Assembly: GCA_021772095.1 (NCBI GenBank)
Contig: JADYXR010000205.1
Coordinates: 24,825 to 88,824 of the forward strand
DNA: 64,000 nucleotides
DNA from: Candidatus Obscuribacter sp.
GTDB lineage: Bacteria > Cyanobacteriota > Vampirovibrionia > Obscuribacterales > Obscuribacteraceae
Reading direction: 5' to 3'
The position numbers and the translations under genes are program-made. Each line of letters opens with the position of its first letter. The first letter of the stretch is position 1. This document shows, piece after piece, positions 28,618 to 37,609 of this stretch. Under the pieces are notes generated by a model that saw only the letters and a program-made list of their open reading frames with translations, had not been told where the DNA came from and did no database searches.

Positions 28618-28651
28618 ACTCAAAGACATAGATCTGATTTGAGTTGAAACA

Positions 28652-29659
28652 ATGACTAACCAATTGATGCTCCTGCTCGCTGCCCTGGCAATCGGGTGCA
28701 CGCCCGCAATTGCCGCAGAGGCGACCGTTCAGGACGGTCAGAGCAAACCGAGCAACGCCGCGACAGCAGCTACCAGCAGCCCCACAAGCGACGCAATCGA
28801 AGCTGCGGCGACGAGTACAACGCCTGCCGTCGAGTCGAACCCGGCATCAAACACCCCGGTTACGACAGCCACACCGACTGCAACAGCCGCACCAGCTGCG
28901 ACTACCTCAGCGACTTCTTCGCCGACAGCCACGTCGACCACCACATCCCCTGCCGCAGTCGTCCCTGCCAAAGCTAACGTCTCCACGTCACCAGCGGGCA
29001 ACGCGACCCCAACAGTCCTGACCGGCAGCGCCAAAGTGATCGCGTCGACTATCCCGTCTGAAGTCAGCCCAGGACCTTATGAAAACGACCGTAAAAACGT
29101 ACGAAATTGGCTCCTGGAAGCAAAGAAACGCGGAGTCGGCCTGCAAGGATACATTCCGGTTTGGGAAGATATGGAAGCATCTGTAAAGGCCAAAGAACCA
29201 GATGCAACCGTGAAAGCAAAGCTCGACAAGATCTGCAAAAACATCGGCGATCAAGTGAAGAACAGCAGCACGATTCAAAGGTTTCGTCCAAAAAAACCAA
29301 AACCAAATCCTGACGAAGACGTCGAAATTATTCGCGTAAAATGGATCGGCGAGAAAGGAAGCGATCCGATTTTTCGCGACAAAGCGGATAAGTGGTACAA
29401 CAACGCCGTCGACATGCTCAATCCCGATCAGCGCGCCGACCCACTGATGCGCAGAAGACTTCACGACCAACGCGATATCATCTACAAAGAAATGTCGACC
29501 CGCTACGCGAGCGGTGAGAAGAGATGGGCTCCACGTTTGTACAAAAACTTCAACCAGGACTTGAGCCAAAACTACAACCCGAAGGCTGACTCACCATCAC
29601 GGTTTGGCAACTACGGCTCGGAGAACGCTGACGTTCCTCCGATGAAAAACAAACACTGA
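28652..29659 (+). CDS. Exported Thr/Ala/Ser/Pro-rich protein, unknown function
   Basis: A signal peptide (LMLLLAALAIGCTPAIAA) might be cut before Cys as a lipoprotein, though the -3 residue is Ala rather than Leu/Val/Ile, or after IAA by ordinary signal peptidase. About 100 residues of Thr/Ala/Ser/Pro low-complexity linker follow, then a C-terminal region of about 190 residues that looks folded (YENDRKNVRNWLLEAKKRGVGL, DKADKWYNNAVDMLNPDQR, RRLHDQRDIIYKEM). It may follow from the ABC operon (34-bp gap), so export or surface-anchoring linked to that transporter is possible. I do not recognise the domain. Confidence 0.7.
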   Translation: MTNQLMLLLAALAIGCTPAIAAEATVQDGQSKPSNAATAATSSPTSDAIEAAATSTTPAVESNPASNTPVTTATPTATAAPAATTSATSSPTATSTTTSPAAVVPAKANVSTSPAGNATPTVLTGSAKVIASTIPSEVSPGPYENDRKNVRNWLLEAKKRGVGLQGYIPVWEDMEASVKAKEPDATVKAKLDKICKNIGDQVKNSSTIQRFRPKKPKPNPDEDVEIIRVKWIGEKGSDPIFRDKADKWYNNAVDMLNPDQRADPLMRRRLHDQRDIIYKEMSTRYASGEKRWAPRLYKNFNQDLSQNYNPKADSPSRFGNYGSENADVPPMKNKH

Positions 29660-29929
29660 TTTCAATTCGAGCGCAACAACTGGGTTATATTGATCGCACT
29701 TTCGTTTCGATCGCACGCTTGCGTTCCGATCATATCGTTAAATTGATAGATCATTAGATCAGCCTGCACCCCCTACCGCCATCATCCGCTGATACGGCAT
29801 ACCTTCAATTACTTCAAGTTTGCTGTTACGAAGATTGCCTTCGCAAGGGCGTCGGCAACGCTGAAACAAAACGGTGCTACAACAGTTTTGTAAGACACGA
29901 TTCGACTGAGGAGCTGTTGGAGGCACATT

Positions 29930-30184
29930 ATGAGTATACTTGGATTTATTTTTTATTGTCTGGTCGCCGCAATATGCGCAGGCATTGCAGATTACCTCGC
30001 TCCAGGCAGAATTCCTGGTGGTTTTCTCGCATCAGTAGTAGTCGGTATAATCGGTGCCTGGATTGGTGGCATGTTGCTCGGCGCGATGGGACCAGCACTG
30101 GCTGGAGTTTCCCTTCTTCCTGCCATTCTCGGTTCAGCACTTCTGATCTTCCTTCTGTCACTGTTTGGCAGAGGTCGCGTCTAA
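29930..30184 (+). CDS. GlsB/YeaQ/YmgE-family small membrane protein
   Basis: An 84-residue protein with three TM segments and the Gly-rich pattern of the transglycosylase-associated/YeaQ family (GIADYLAPGRIPGGFLASVVVGIIGAWIGGML). Family members are small stress-induced inner-membrane proteins of uncertain function. A strong GGAGGCAC precedes the ATG, and a perfect terminator follows at 30253. Confidence 0.85.
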   Translation: MSILGFIFYCLVAAICAGIADYLAPGRIPGGFLASVVVGIIGAWIGGMLLGAMGPALAGVSLLPAILGSALLIFLLSLFGRGRV

Positions 30185-30252
30185 AGATTCTGACACCACA
30201 TATAGTGGTACTGGCTGGCGTTGGCAACTAAAGTTATACCCCGCCCAATTGT

Positions 30253-30280
30253 AAAAGGAGAAGCGTGAGCTTCTCCTTTT
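30253..30280 (+). terminator. Rho-independent terminator (bidirectional)
   Basis: A perfect 12-bp stem AAAAGGAGAAGC/GCTTCTCCTTTT with a GTGA tetraloop; the stem's own T run supplies the tail. It lies 69 bp after the YeaQ-like gene. Confidence 0.85.
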
Positions 30281-30430
30281 GCATTTCAATGTCATGTGTC
30301 GGCGCACTTCAACCATACGGTCATGTATCGGTGTGCGACTGGTGTGCTATGAAAGTAACAATCGTCAGAGACATCAAAATTACTGTTCACACTATGGCTT
30401 GTTTGACGATTAATTGGGAGGTATAAAACA

Positions 30431-30835
30431 ATGAGTTTTTTGATTAGACTGGTATTACTGGCGCTGGCATTCCAGTTCCTTTTACCGATGATACCAGGGA
30501 TCCAAGTGCATGGAGGATTCGTAACATCGCTAGGATTAGCGCTTATGTTCTCTGTCCTTGGATGGATCGTCAGCTGGGTCGCCGCACTGATCACCGCGTT
30601 CTTAGCCGTTGGAACTTTAGGACTGGCATTGCTCGTTCTGATTCCGTTATGGCTGGTCGGTTTCTGGTTGCTTCCAGCGTATACGCTGATGCTCACGTCT
30701 GATGTGATGCCGACTTACTTGCAAGTTGCCGGCTGGACTCCTGCGATTATGGGCGGTCTGCTCACACTTGTAATTGGTATCGTCACCGATTCGGATAACT
30801 TCAAGAGAAAGACTACGGTTGTTGAACGCGTTTAA
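30431..30835 (+). CDS. Small polytopic membrane protein (phage-holin-4-2-like)
   Basis: 134 residues with about four TM segments. The layout (FLIRLVLLALAFQFLLPMIPGIQVHGGF..., then WIVSWVAALITAFLAVGTLGLALLVLIPLWLV) resembles the widespread chromosomal family annotated as phage holin family 4, which is usually not phage-linked. No phage genes are nearby. Function unknown. GGGAGG precedes the ATG by 9 nt, and a terminator follows. Confidence 0.7.
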   Translation: MSFLIRLVLLALAFQFLLPMIPGIQVHGGFVTSLGLALMFSVLGWIVSWVAALITAFLAVGTLGLALLVLIPLWLVGFWLLPAYTLMLTSDVMPTYLQVAGWTPAIMGGLLTLVIGIVTDSDNFKRKTTVVERV

Positions 30836-30874
30836 GTCGCGTTGAGCCAACCATAAAAGGTGTGTTCGGGAACC

Positions 30875-30911
30875 AGAAGAGTCGCATTATGTGCGGCTCT
30901 TCTACCTTTTT
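30875..30911 (+). terminator. Rho-independent terminator
   Basis: A 12-bp stem AGAAGAGTCGCA/TGCGGCTCTTCT (one G-U), TTATG loop and five T after ACC, located 40 bp after the holin-like gene. Confidence 0.85.
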
Positions 30912-31159
30912 GCGCGAGCCGTGTTTTGCCAGTGCGAAGCCGATTCTTGAATCGCTTGCATCAACTCGACAGTAAACCGGATGACACTCAAACCGCGAGA
31001 GTTCAGGTTTGATTTCCGGACAAAAGTTCTTTGTAGCGAAACCATCCTTTAGACTGAAACCAAATTCGTGTGCAAAAGCTGCAGCCACCATCCCCGGTAC
31101 CAAGTTTAGACAAACGCTTTTTTGGCCGACGCGAGAACCGGACCCAAAATGCACATTTC

Positions 31160-31202
31160 AAAAGCCCGCATCTGCTATCCGTGTAAGCAGTTGCGGGCTT
31201 TG
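31160..31202 (-). terminator. Terminator of the sigma factor gene (bidirectional)
   Basis: A long imperfect hairpin: AAAGCCCGCA pairs with TGCGGGCTTT and CTGCT with AGCAG inside it. On the minus strand the stem is followed by TTTT. It lies 25 bp beyond the sigma-gene stop. Confidence 0.8.
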
Positions 31203-31226
31203 ATTCTCTCTCAGGCTAGTGAATTC

Positions 31227-32207
31227 TTAAGCTAAGTAGCCTTCGAATTCGTCTCTCCGGGCTAATTTTTTTAGTTTGCGCATTGCGAGGCATGAGATTT
31301 TGCCGACTTGATCTCTGGTGAGACCCATCTCTTGGCTGATATCTCTGAGGCTCGCTTCTTGGCCATTAACGAGACCGAATCTCAATTTGACAACTTTTCT
31401 TTCTCTCTCATTGAGGCTGTTGAGCAGTCCTGCAATTTGAGAAGATACATAGTGACTGTCAGCTTCATCGACTGGAGTGGCACTGTCGTGATCCATGATC
31501 GTTTCGCCGAGTGTGCAACCTTCATCATCTGTGGTGGCAACTTTTTGATCGAGCGAGAGGCAAGGTTGTGAGCTGTTGAGCGCCTTTTCAACTTTCTCGA
31601 TGTTCTCACTGCGATCGTTGGCGATTTCTTCAGTGGTTGCTTGTCTGCCGTATCTGACAGCGAGTGTGCTGCGGACGCGCCGGATTTTTGTCATCAGTTC
31701 GTTGAGGTGAACAGGCAATCTGACGATTCGCGATTTGTTGGAAAGCGAGCGTGTGATTGCTTCTCTGATCCACCAGGCGGCGTACGTCGAGAATCTGTGA
31801 CCCATCTTAGGATCGAATTTATTGACTGCGGACATCAAACCAATGCTGCCTTCTTGAAGCAGATCGATCATCGGAAGTCCGCGATCTTCATATCGTTTTG
31901 CGATTGAAGCTACGAGTTTGAGATTGGCGAGTGTGAGCACGTTGCGTGCGCGTTGATCGCCATTCTTCGCTTGGGCTACAAGTTCTCTTTCTTGATCAAC
32001 AGTGAGAGGCTTGATGGTACCAATCGTGTCCATGTAGCTTTTAACGGGTTGATGACTTTTACGTTTGTCGAACACCCGGACATTGGACATATGCTCGATA
32101 TCTTCGGCATGTTTATTGAACGGAACCGTATTGTCAGAAGCACCATCGAGTTCTTCGACTTGTTCAGTATAATCTTCATATTGGAGCTTTGAAGTTAGCG
32201 CTGACAT
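31227..32207 (-). CDS. RNA polymerase sigma-70 family sigma factor (RpoD-like, group 2 type)
   Basis: The 326-residue protein has region 1.2 (VKSYMDTIGTIKPLTVDQE), the core-binding region 2 with RARNVLTLANLKLVASIAKRY, GLPMIDLLQEGSIGLMSAVNKFD and YAAWWIREAITR, region 3, and region 4 with the -35-recognising helix-turn-helix ASLRDISQEMGLTRDQV. Region 1.1 is absent or short and the protein is smaller than a housekeeping SigA, so a group 2 (alternative primary-like) factor is likely, as in cyanobacteria. GGGAGG lies 6 nt from ATG 32207; the longer track start (32318) is rejected. A strong promoter lies upstream and a terminator follows. Confidence 0.9.
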   Translation of the reverse strand: MSALTSKLQYEDYTEQVEELDGASDNTVPFNKHAEDIEHMSNVRVFDKRKSHQPVKSYMDTIGTIKPLTVDQERELVAQAKNGDQRARNVLTLANLKLVASIAKRYEDRGLPMIDLLQEGSIGLMSAVNKFDPKMGHRFSTYAAWWIREAITRSLSNKSRIVRLPVHLNELMTKIRRVRSTLAVRYGRQATTEEIANDRSENIEKVEKALNSSQPCLSLDQKVATTDDEGCTLGETIMDHDSATPVDEADSHYVSSQIAGLLNSLNERERKVVKLRFGLVNGQEASLRDISQEMGLTRDQVGKISCLAMRKLKKLARRDEFEGYLA

Positions 32208-32326
32208 AATAACCTCCCAGGACCGGTCACACTGAATCAACAAATGGGGACGTCCATTCGATTCATGTTTTGCTCGGTTTTCACTTTCGTAGGTTCGGCA
32301 TTGCGCTCGAAACCGCACATGTACTC

Positions 32327-32355
32327 AATATACTACTAAAGACATGCACTGTCAA
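32327..32355 (-). promoter_or_regulatory. Sigma-70 promoter of the sigma factor gene
   Basis: On the minus strand, TTGACA (32355-32350) and TATATT (32332-32327) are separated by exactly 17 bp, an almost perfect promoter that would give a leader of roughly 110 nt. Confidence 0.7.
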
Positions 32356-32518
32356 TAAAAACGTAGACTAAAAACTACACTCGTAACATTTACGGACCGC
32401 GCCGCTAGGCGTCACCAGCCAACCAACAAGGTTAAATCTCAAAAAATATCGGCATCGACAATAGTATTTTTTATCCAACAATCGACAAGAACGACAGCAT
32501 CGTAAAGTCTACTTCTGG

Positions 32519-32567
32519 TTCGATTGTGAACCTGAGGGGTTCCTAAATCGAAGATGTAGGGTATAAT
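32519..32567 (+). promoter_or_regulatory. -10 box with inverted-repeat operator for the HTH-receiver gene
   Basis: A perfect TATAAT (32562-32567) lies 31 bp before the start codon. A two-part inverted repeat, TTCGATT-gt-GAACC-tgagg-GGTTC-cta-AATCGAA (32519-32552), covers the -35 position, where there is no good -35 hexamer. This suggests activator or repressor control, possibly by the HTH protein encoded downstream. Confidence 0.5.
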
Positions 32568-32598
32568 CTACAAAAGGAACTCAAAAAGGACCTTATAT

Positions 32599-33267
32599 AT
32601 GTCGGACTCACAGAACCTGCTCGGCGCTATTGGAAAAACAATCCGAAAGCGGCGCGAGCAATTGGGAATCTCACAAACAGAATTAGCTGAGCGCGCCGGA
32701 CTTCACCGTACCTATATAAACAACATTGAGGGCGGTTCGAAGAATATTAGTATCGATAGCTTGAAGGGCATCGCAGACGCGCTTAACACGACGATCTCCG
32801 AGTTGATGACTTCCGCTGAAGATGCTTCAGATGACACGCGTCAACCAATCAAAATTTTGCTGATCGAAGACAACGCACCAGATGTGTTTATGTTCAAACG
32901 CTGCGTCAAACAAAGCGCGCTGCCTACGGCGGTGGAAGTTTTGGACAATGGCAAAAAGGCGCAAGCGCAAATTGATACATATAAGGAATCGCCCGGCGAC
33001 GACCTGCCCGATATCATTTTTCTAGACTTGAACCTTCCTGGCGGTCGAAGTGGATATGACATTCTCATCGACATCAAGAGCAACGACTTGCTCAGACACA
33101 TCCCGGTGATCATTCTGACGACGTCTTCAAATCCGCAAGACGTGCGAAAGACTTATGGTCACTTCGCAAATTCATTTATGACAAAACCTGTTGATCCTCA
33201 AGAATACGAGAAATCGATCAACAACGTTTTGACCTATTGGTTTGATACCACTTCGTTACCGACCTAA
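32599..33267 (+). CDS. Hybrid regulator: N-terminal XRE helix-turn-helix fused to C-terminal Rcp1-like receiver
   Basis: Residues 8-70 are a Cro/C1-type helix-turn-helix (GKTIRKRREQLGISQTELAERAG, RTYINNIEGG). Residues 84-215 are a CheY-like receiver with the acidic LIEDN, the phospho-acceptor Asp in IIFLDLNLPGG, Thr of ILTTSSNP and Lys of MTKPVD. The receiver closely resembles the Rcp1 family used by phytochrome-type kinases. Most response regulators put the receiver first, so this order is unusual. It probably binds DNA in a phosphorylation-dependent way. The PAS kinase at 34835 is of the type that pairs with Rcp1-like receivers and is the best candidate partner; it is not adjacent. Confidence 0.88.
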   Translation: MSDSQNLLGAIGKTIRKRREQLGISQTELAERAGLHRTYINNIEGGSKNISIDSLKGIADALNTTISELMTSAEDASDDTRQPIKILLIEDNAPDVFMFKRCVKQSALPTAVEVLDNGKKAQAQIDTYKESPGDDLPDIIFLDLNLPGGRSGYDILIDIKSNDLLRHIPVIILTTSSNPQDVRKTYGHFANSFMTKPVDPQEYEKSINNVLTYWFDTTSLPT

Positions 33268-33479
33268 TCAGGCACGTACATCGCTGCAATTCGCATGATG
33301 CGCCGGCACCATTGGTTTGGTCTTAGCCGAACTTAGTGCTCCCAACCGATCGAAAAACAGCGACCGAAATAAACGACTAAAGTTTTGGCGCGGCTAACTG
33401 CTTCACTGCAACAATTATTGTGGGCAACAAAAGCACGCCACATTTAAATGACGTGCTCTAATTGCATTGATTGGTTTTT

Positions 33480-33824
33480 CTATTGAACGTGACTGTATCG
33501 CGCTTTGGATGCGGAACGAACGGGATAAATGCTGCCGCAATTCAAATCGGCTAGCTCATCCAGATTTACTGCTCGAGCATCACTGATGGTATTAGATCTG
33601 CTCCGCTCGTAAAACCTGGCACCAAATATCGTGCCATCGCCATCTCGAAAGTCCTGAAACGCTTTTTCAATTTTGTACTCGGTTGTGGATTGTTGGTCCA
33701 GCAGCATAATGATGCCGAAACCCATAGCCACTGCAAGAAGTATGAAAGTCACAGCCCATACGATTCCGCTGTCTTCCTCATCGACGAGTTGTCCGCTGGT
33801 ATCATCGAGACGTGTGACTGTCAT
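33480..33824 (-). CDS. Single-pass membrane protein, unknown function
   Basis: 114 residues with one clear TM segment (IVWAVTFILLAVAMGFGIIML, about 20-40) and a soluble C-terminal part (DQQSTTEYKIEKAFQDFRDGDGTIFGARFYERS). I do not recognise it. It is followed by a 212-bp gap to the HTH-receiver gene (convergent), and lies 20 bp after the exported protein encoded at 33845, so the two may form one transcript. Confidence 0.6.
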   Translation of the reverse strand: MTVTRLDDTSGQLVDEEDSGIVWAVTFILLAVAMGFGIIMLLDQQSTTEYKIEKAFQDFRDGDGTIFGARFYERSRSNTISDARAVNLDELADLNCGSIYPVRSASKARYSHVQ

Positions 33825-33844
33825 AAATCCATCCCTAGAGAAAA

Positions 33845-34687
33845 CTAGATCTCTTTATCGATAGCAGAACCTATTTTATCGAACTCGGAATACAAGTCCT
33901 TAGCCTCTTTATCGCTGATGTTACCATCGGCGCGGAAGCCGTTTTCAACCACGGCAACATGGTTCAACATTCCACGAAGACGATCAGCTTCGGATGAAGT
34001 CAACTTTCCGTTAACAAGACCGTAGCTGATTTTGGCTTCCAGACCGGCTCTGCGATTCATCAAGTCATCGATTTGTACAACATGTGCATCAGAAACGATG
34101 AATCTCGTTCCTTGAACATATGGTGTGTAGTTGACGACTTTCAAGTTTCTACCGAGCAAATCATATTCGTACGCAACTGGAAGAAGTTTATCGTAGGTGA
34201 CGGTGCCACCATATACTTCCAATGCCGACAGCCGATCGAGTTCGGCGCGATATCGTGCAGCTTGAGCATCAGTAAGTGTGCCATCAGCAACACCAGTCGC
34301 GATTACTGCGCGCAATCCCTTTTCACGTTCTTGCAGCGTAGTTCTGAACACGTTTCCATCAATCGTTGTGGTTGTGGTTGTGGTCGTTGAAGAACCTGGT
34401 GATGAGACAACTTCTTTTGTTGTGACCACCTGGTCAGCAATTGTCACAGGTTTTTCAATGAAAACACGATCCACAGTCGATGCTGGAACCAAAACGCGGT
34501 CAACGACACCAGGTGTAGTGGATGTGGTGGTAGTTGTCTCAGTGATACCATCGTTGGTCATTAAGACTTTTCTGACAACTGTATCTTGCGCATAAGATGG
34601 CAGCGAGATAACGGCTAAGCTTACGCCAGCGAGCAAAAGCGATTGAGCAAGCGGCAAGCGCTTGGCACTAAAAATTCGTAGCATCAT
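33845..34687 (-). CDS. Exported protein with two helical repeats, unknown function
   Basis: A signal peptide ends SLPSYAQ. A Thr/Val-rich segment follows (TETTTTTSTTPGVVD). Then come two copies of a helical repeat: REKGLRAVIATGVADGTLTDAQAARYRAELDRL and RRAGLEAKISYGLVNGKLTSSEADRLRGMLNHV. The second is extended by ADGNISDKEAKDLYSEFDKI, which resembles an EF-hand-like turn without full ligands. It is probably periplasmic. ATG 34687 (or 34684) is chosen over 34714 because GAGG is 5-8 nt upstream and the signal peptide then starts the protein. Confidence 0.7.
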   Translation of the reverse strand: MMLRIFSAKRLPLAQSLLLAGVSLAVISLPSYAQDTVVRKVLMTNDGITETTTTTSTTPGVVDRVLVPASTVDRVFIEKPVTIADQVVTTKEVVSSPGSSTTTTTTTTIDGNVFRTTLQEREKGLRAVIATGVADGTLTDAQAARYRAELDRLSALEVYGGTVTYDKLLPVAYEYDLLGRNLKVVNYTPYVQGTRFIVSDAHVVQIDDLMNRRAGLEAKISYGLVNGKLTSSEADRLRGMLNHVAVVENGFRADGNISDKEAKDLYSEFDKIGSAIDKEI

Positions 34688-34834
34688 AAGATCCTCAAAG
34701 TAAAACACGTTCAAGCGATGTCATAGCGCAGCGGTGCTCCACTCATGCCTGACCGGTGCAAAACGGACATTGAAATGTTTACTAAACGCTACAATTTGAA
34801 CTTTGAATTTTATTCGATTAAGGCTAAACCGGCA

Positions 34835-36349
34835 CTAGGCCACTGCCACCGCGACTGGTGCGGCTGGCACGGTGAAGTAAAAAGTCGTGCCTTTGCCAAG
34901 TATGGATTCAGTCCATATTTTTCCGCCGTGCAGATCGACAATCTTTTTGCACATCGCCAAGCCTAAGCCCGTGCCGGGGTACTCGGTATCACGATGCAGT
35001 CTTTGAAACATCTGGAAGATTTTGTCCTTATGCTCCATTTCAAAACCAATGCCGTTATCAGCCACGGATATTCGCCACATGTCGCCGACTAAATCCGCTT
35101 TGATTGTTATTTCCGGAGCGACTTCTTCGTTTCTGTACTTAATTGCATTGCTGCAGATATTTTGCAAAAGTAATGAAAGGTATTCCGACTTACCTAATAC
35201 CTTAGGTAGATCTTTATCAACCAGAATCTTGGCATGACTCTCTTTAATAGATGATTGCAGGTCTTGAGTGACAGATGCCATGACATCGTTCAAATTCACA
35301 ACGTTGGCTTCGAATTTTTCTCGACGCACCGCGCCGAATTTCAAAACATCATCAATCCGAGCCATCGCAGTAATTGACGATCCATGGATGAATTCGAGAA
35401 ACTGTTCCGCCTGTTCGTCCAACGATTCTTCGTATTCTTGCTTGAGCAGTTTTGAATACGTGCCCATCGTTCGCACCGGCTCTTTCAAATCGTGAGCGGC
35501 AACCCAGGCAAAATCTTCCAACTCTTTATTCGATTGAGTAAGTTGCTCAGAAGCGCGCAGCAACTCCCTCTCGGCTTGTTTGATCAGCGTGATGTCGCGG
35601 AAAATTGCCGCACCACTTACGACACTTCCTTCTGCATCCTTAATAGGAGAAACGCAAAGTGATAAATAAATCGTTCTGCCTTCACTGGTTGTGAACGGCA
35701 ATTCCAGTGTGTCGACTCTTCGACCTTCGCGCAAAATCTCAACGACTTTATCCATGTCCGGACCGATCAACTGACGCATGGCTTTACCCATTGTTGACTC
35801 GACTGAGTAACCAAACAGTTCTTGTGCTCCGCGGTTCCAGCTCAAAACAGTTCCGTTCAACATAAAACTAACGATCGCATCATTGGATGATTCGACGATG
35901 GATGCGAGTTGCCGATTGCGAGACTCGGCGGATTCTCTTCGCATCATTTCCATCTTCAATTCATCGTATGCTTTTTCCATCTGCGCCGGTTGTGGAAGCG
36001 CAAGAACTTTTGGAATCAAAGGCCACACGAGGACAGCCGTGGACATGAATGAGAGTCCACTAAGAAAATCGAGAGTGGACTCCAATCCAAAAACTGGATT
36101 AAAAACAGTCCAGATTTTCACAGCATGCGCGGTGGCAGCAGTGACGCAGGACGCTGTGAACAGTAAGAAGATCCAGTGGTATGTTTGGTGGTGACTGCGT
36201 TTCAAGTAAGAAAAAACGGCGAGAGGCATTGTTGCAAAAGCCATCGCAGCAAGCACGTTTCCAGTGACAATCAGCATGAGAACAGTTTGGTTCCACTTGA
36301 AACAAAGTCCAAGAGGAATAAAGCCATCGGTGGTAAAAAGCTGCTCCAC
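34835..36349 (-). CDS. PAS sensor histidine kinase with ethylene-receptor-like membrane domain
   Basis: The first 125 residues form three TM helices whose pattern (DGFIPLGLCFKWNQ, then a helix ending MPLAVFSYLKR, then TAATAHAVKIWTVFNP) matches the N-terminal domain shared by plant ethylene receptors and many cyanobacterial kinases. Where those have Asp, Tyr and Cys for copper/ethylene, I read Asn, Phe and Ala, so ethylene binding is doubtful. A PAS domain (about 150-265) and a phytochrome-type kinase core follow, with phospho-acceptor AAHDLKEPVRTM, NICSNAIKYR, DNGIGFE and GTGLGLAMCKKI. GTG start with AAGGA upstream. It has no receiver next to it. Confidence 0.88.
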   Translation of the reverse strand: MEQLFTTDGFIPLGLCFKWNQTVLMLIVTGNVLAAMAFATMPLAVFSYLKRSHHQTYHWIFLLFTASCVTAATAHAVKIWTVFNPVFGLESTLDFLSGLSFMSTAVLVWPLIPKVLALPQPAQMEKAYDELKMEMMRRESAESRNRQLASIVESSNDAIVSFMLNGTVLSWNRGAQELFGYSVESTMGKAMRQLIGPDMDKVVEILREGRRVDTLELPFTTSEGRTIYLSLCVSPIKDAEGSVVSGAAIFRDITLIKQAERELLRASEQLTQSNKELEDFAWVAAHDLKEPVRTMGTYSKLLKQEYEESLDEQAEQFLEFIHGSSITAMARIDDVLKFGAVRREKFEANVVNLNDVMASVTQDLQSSIKESHAKILVDKDLPKVLGKSEYLSLLLQNICSNAIKYRNEEVAPEITIKADLVGDMWRISVADNGIGFEMEHKDKIFQMFQRLHRDTEYPGTGLGLAMCKKIVDLHGGKIWTESILGKGTTFYFTVPAAPVAVAVA

Positions 36350-36475
36350 GTTTCTGAGTCCTTAAATGGCTAACTGCCACATGCACAGTGTACCCGGAAA
36401 TATATTACCAGACCATATTTTCACTGTTTTTTCTTCTCTCTCCTGTTGCGATCAGGCTACAAATTCGAGAACCGG

Positions 36476-37609
36476 TTACCGGACAATTTTGACCGGTTCG
36501 GTTGGCTTGAGTGCTGTTCGCGCACCGAACAGTTTTCTCAATTGCGGCAATGCTTCATTTGCGGCAGCTCTGCCGGCCTCGACTGCGATTGGATAATCGG
36601 CTTCGTCCGTCGAGATAATTGAGATACCGCTCACCTCCGGATGAATGACCAGGTCGGCAACTCTTGCAAATTGTTCGTCGCGAATCGAGAGCATAATTGA
36701 AGTGACTCGGTTGGCGAGCAGCGTCAACTTCTGCATGTCTTTCGCGGTGACGTCTTCGAGTTTTTCGTCGACGTTGACTGCGATAACGACGTCAGCGCCT
36801 ATGTCTCGGGCGGTCATCGTGGGCAGATTAGTTCTGATGCCACCATCGGCGAGCAGCATGCCTTCGTACTCAACCGGCTTTACAATCGGAGGCAAACTGC
36901 AACTCGCGCGCACAATTTTACCGAGGTCGCCTTTCGTCATTCGATACGCTTTGCCGTCGAGCAAATTGACAACAGTGATGACGAGCGGCGTTGGCAGTGA
37001 TTCTAATTTCGTATGTTCTTCGCCGACTGTTTTATTGATAAACGTTTCTAATGAATCGCCATTGTACAAACCTGGATATCGTTTAATTCTTTTGAACGGA
37101 ATCTTAGGCCGCACCGCCTTCTTCATAATTTGCACCGGCAGTGGAAACGGCGCAAACGCTTTTTTCACCTTGCCTTCTATGCAAAGTTCTTCAATTTTAT
37201 CGAGTGGAACACCGGCGCAATATAATGATCCAATGATTGAACCCATGCTGTTCGCCACGATCAGATCGGGCTTCATGTTATTCTCTTCGAGTACTCGCAA
37301 CACACCGATGTGAGCGGCACCGCGCGCGCCACCACCACCTAGAACTAATGCAACTTTCGCAGGTTCAACGACTTTCCCAGGTGCGGTGTTTTTCGCAGAT
37401 TCAACGACTTTTCCAGATGCTGTGACTTTCGCTGATTCAACGGCTTTGGCAGGTGCGGTAACTTGCCGGTCGGCTGCAATGGCTGACTGGTTGGATGCAT
37501 CGACTTGCAGAGCGATTAACGCGAACAACGGCAAGGCAACAGAAATCGCCAACGACAATTGTCGTTGTATTCGAGCCGCACTCTTTTCATAAAATCGGTA
37601 ATTGTTCAC
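36476..37609 (-). CDS. Patatin-like phospholipase (RssA/YlbK-type)
   Basis: The hydrolase domain has the oxyanion loop GGGGARGAAHIGVL, the nucleophile elbow ANSMGSIIG (the first Gly of the usual GxSxG is Ala) and the catalytic Asp in LADGGI, so the Ser-Asp dyad is present. An N-terminal hydrophobic stretch (LAISVALPLFALIALQV) looks like a signal or anchor. It is followed by a tandem-repeated Lys/Ala/Val linker (SGKVVESAKNTAPGKVVEPAK). It should cleave acyl chains from lipids in the envelope. The start is uncertain: the track uses GTG 37723, I prefer GTG 37609 on signal-peptide position, and neither ribosome-binding site is clear. Confidence 0.82.
   Translation of the reverse strand: MNNYRFYEKSAARIQRQLSLAISVALPLFALIALQVDASNQSAIAADRQVTAPAKAVESAKVTASGKVVESAKNTAPGKVVEPAKVALVLGGGGARGAAHIGVLRVLEENNMKPDLIVANSMGSIIGSLYCAGVPLDKIEELCIEGKVKKAFAPFPLPVQIMKKAVRPKIPFKRIKRYPGLYNGDSLETFINKTVGEEHTKLESLPTPLVITVVNLLDGKAYRMTKGDLGKIVRASCSLPPIVKPVEYEGMLLADGGIRTNLPTMTARDIGADVVIAVNVDEKLEDVTAKDMQKLTLLANRVTSIMLSIRDEQFARVADLVIHPEVSGISIISTDEADYPIAVEAGRAAANEALPQLRKLFGARTALKPTEPVKIVR

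Noticed and set aside
28710-29034. ORFs in other frames over the Thr/Ala-rich linker
   Set aside because: They are shadows of low-complexity DNA in the exported protein gene.
30431-30835. Prophage, suggested by the holin-like membrane protein
   Set aside because: No lysin, structural or integrase genes in the window; this family is common on chromosomes.
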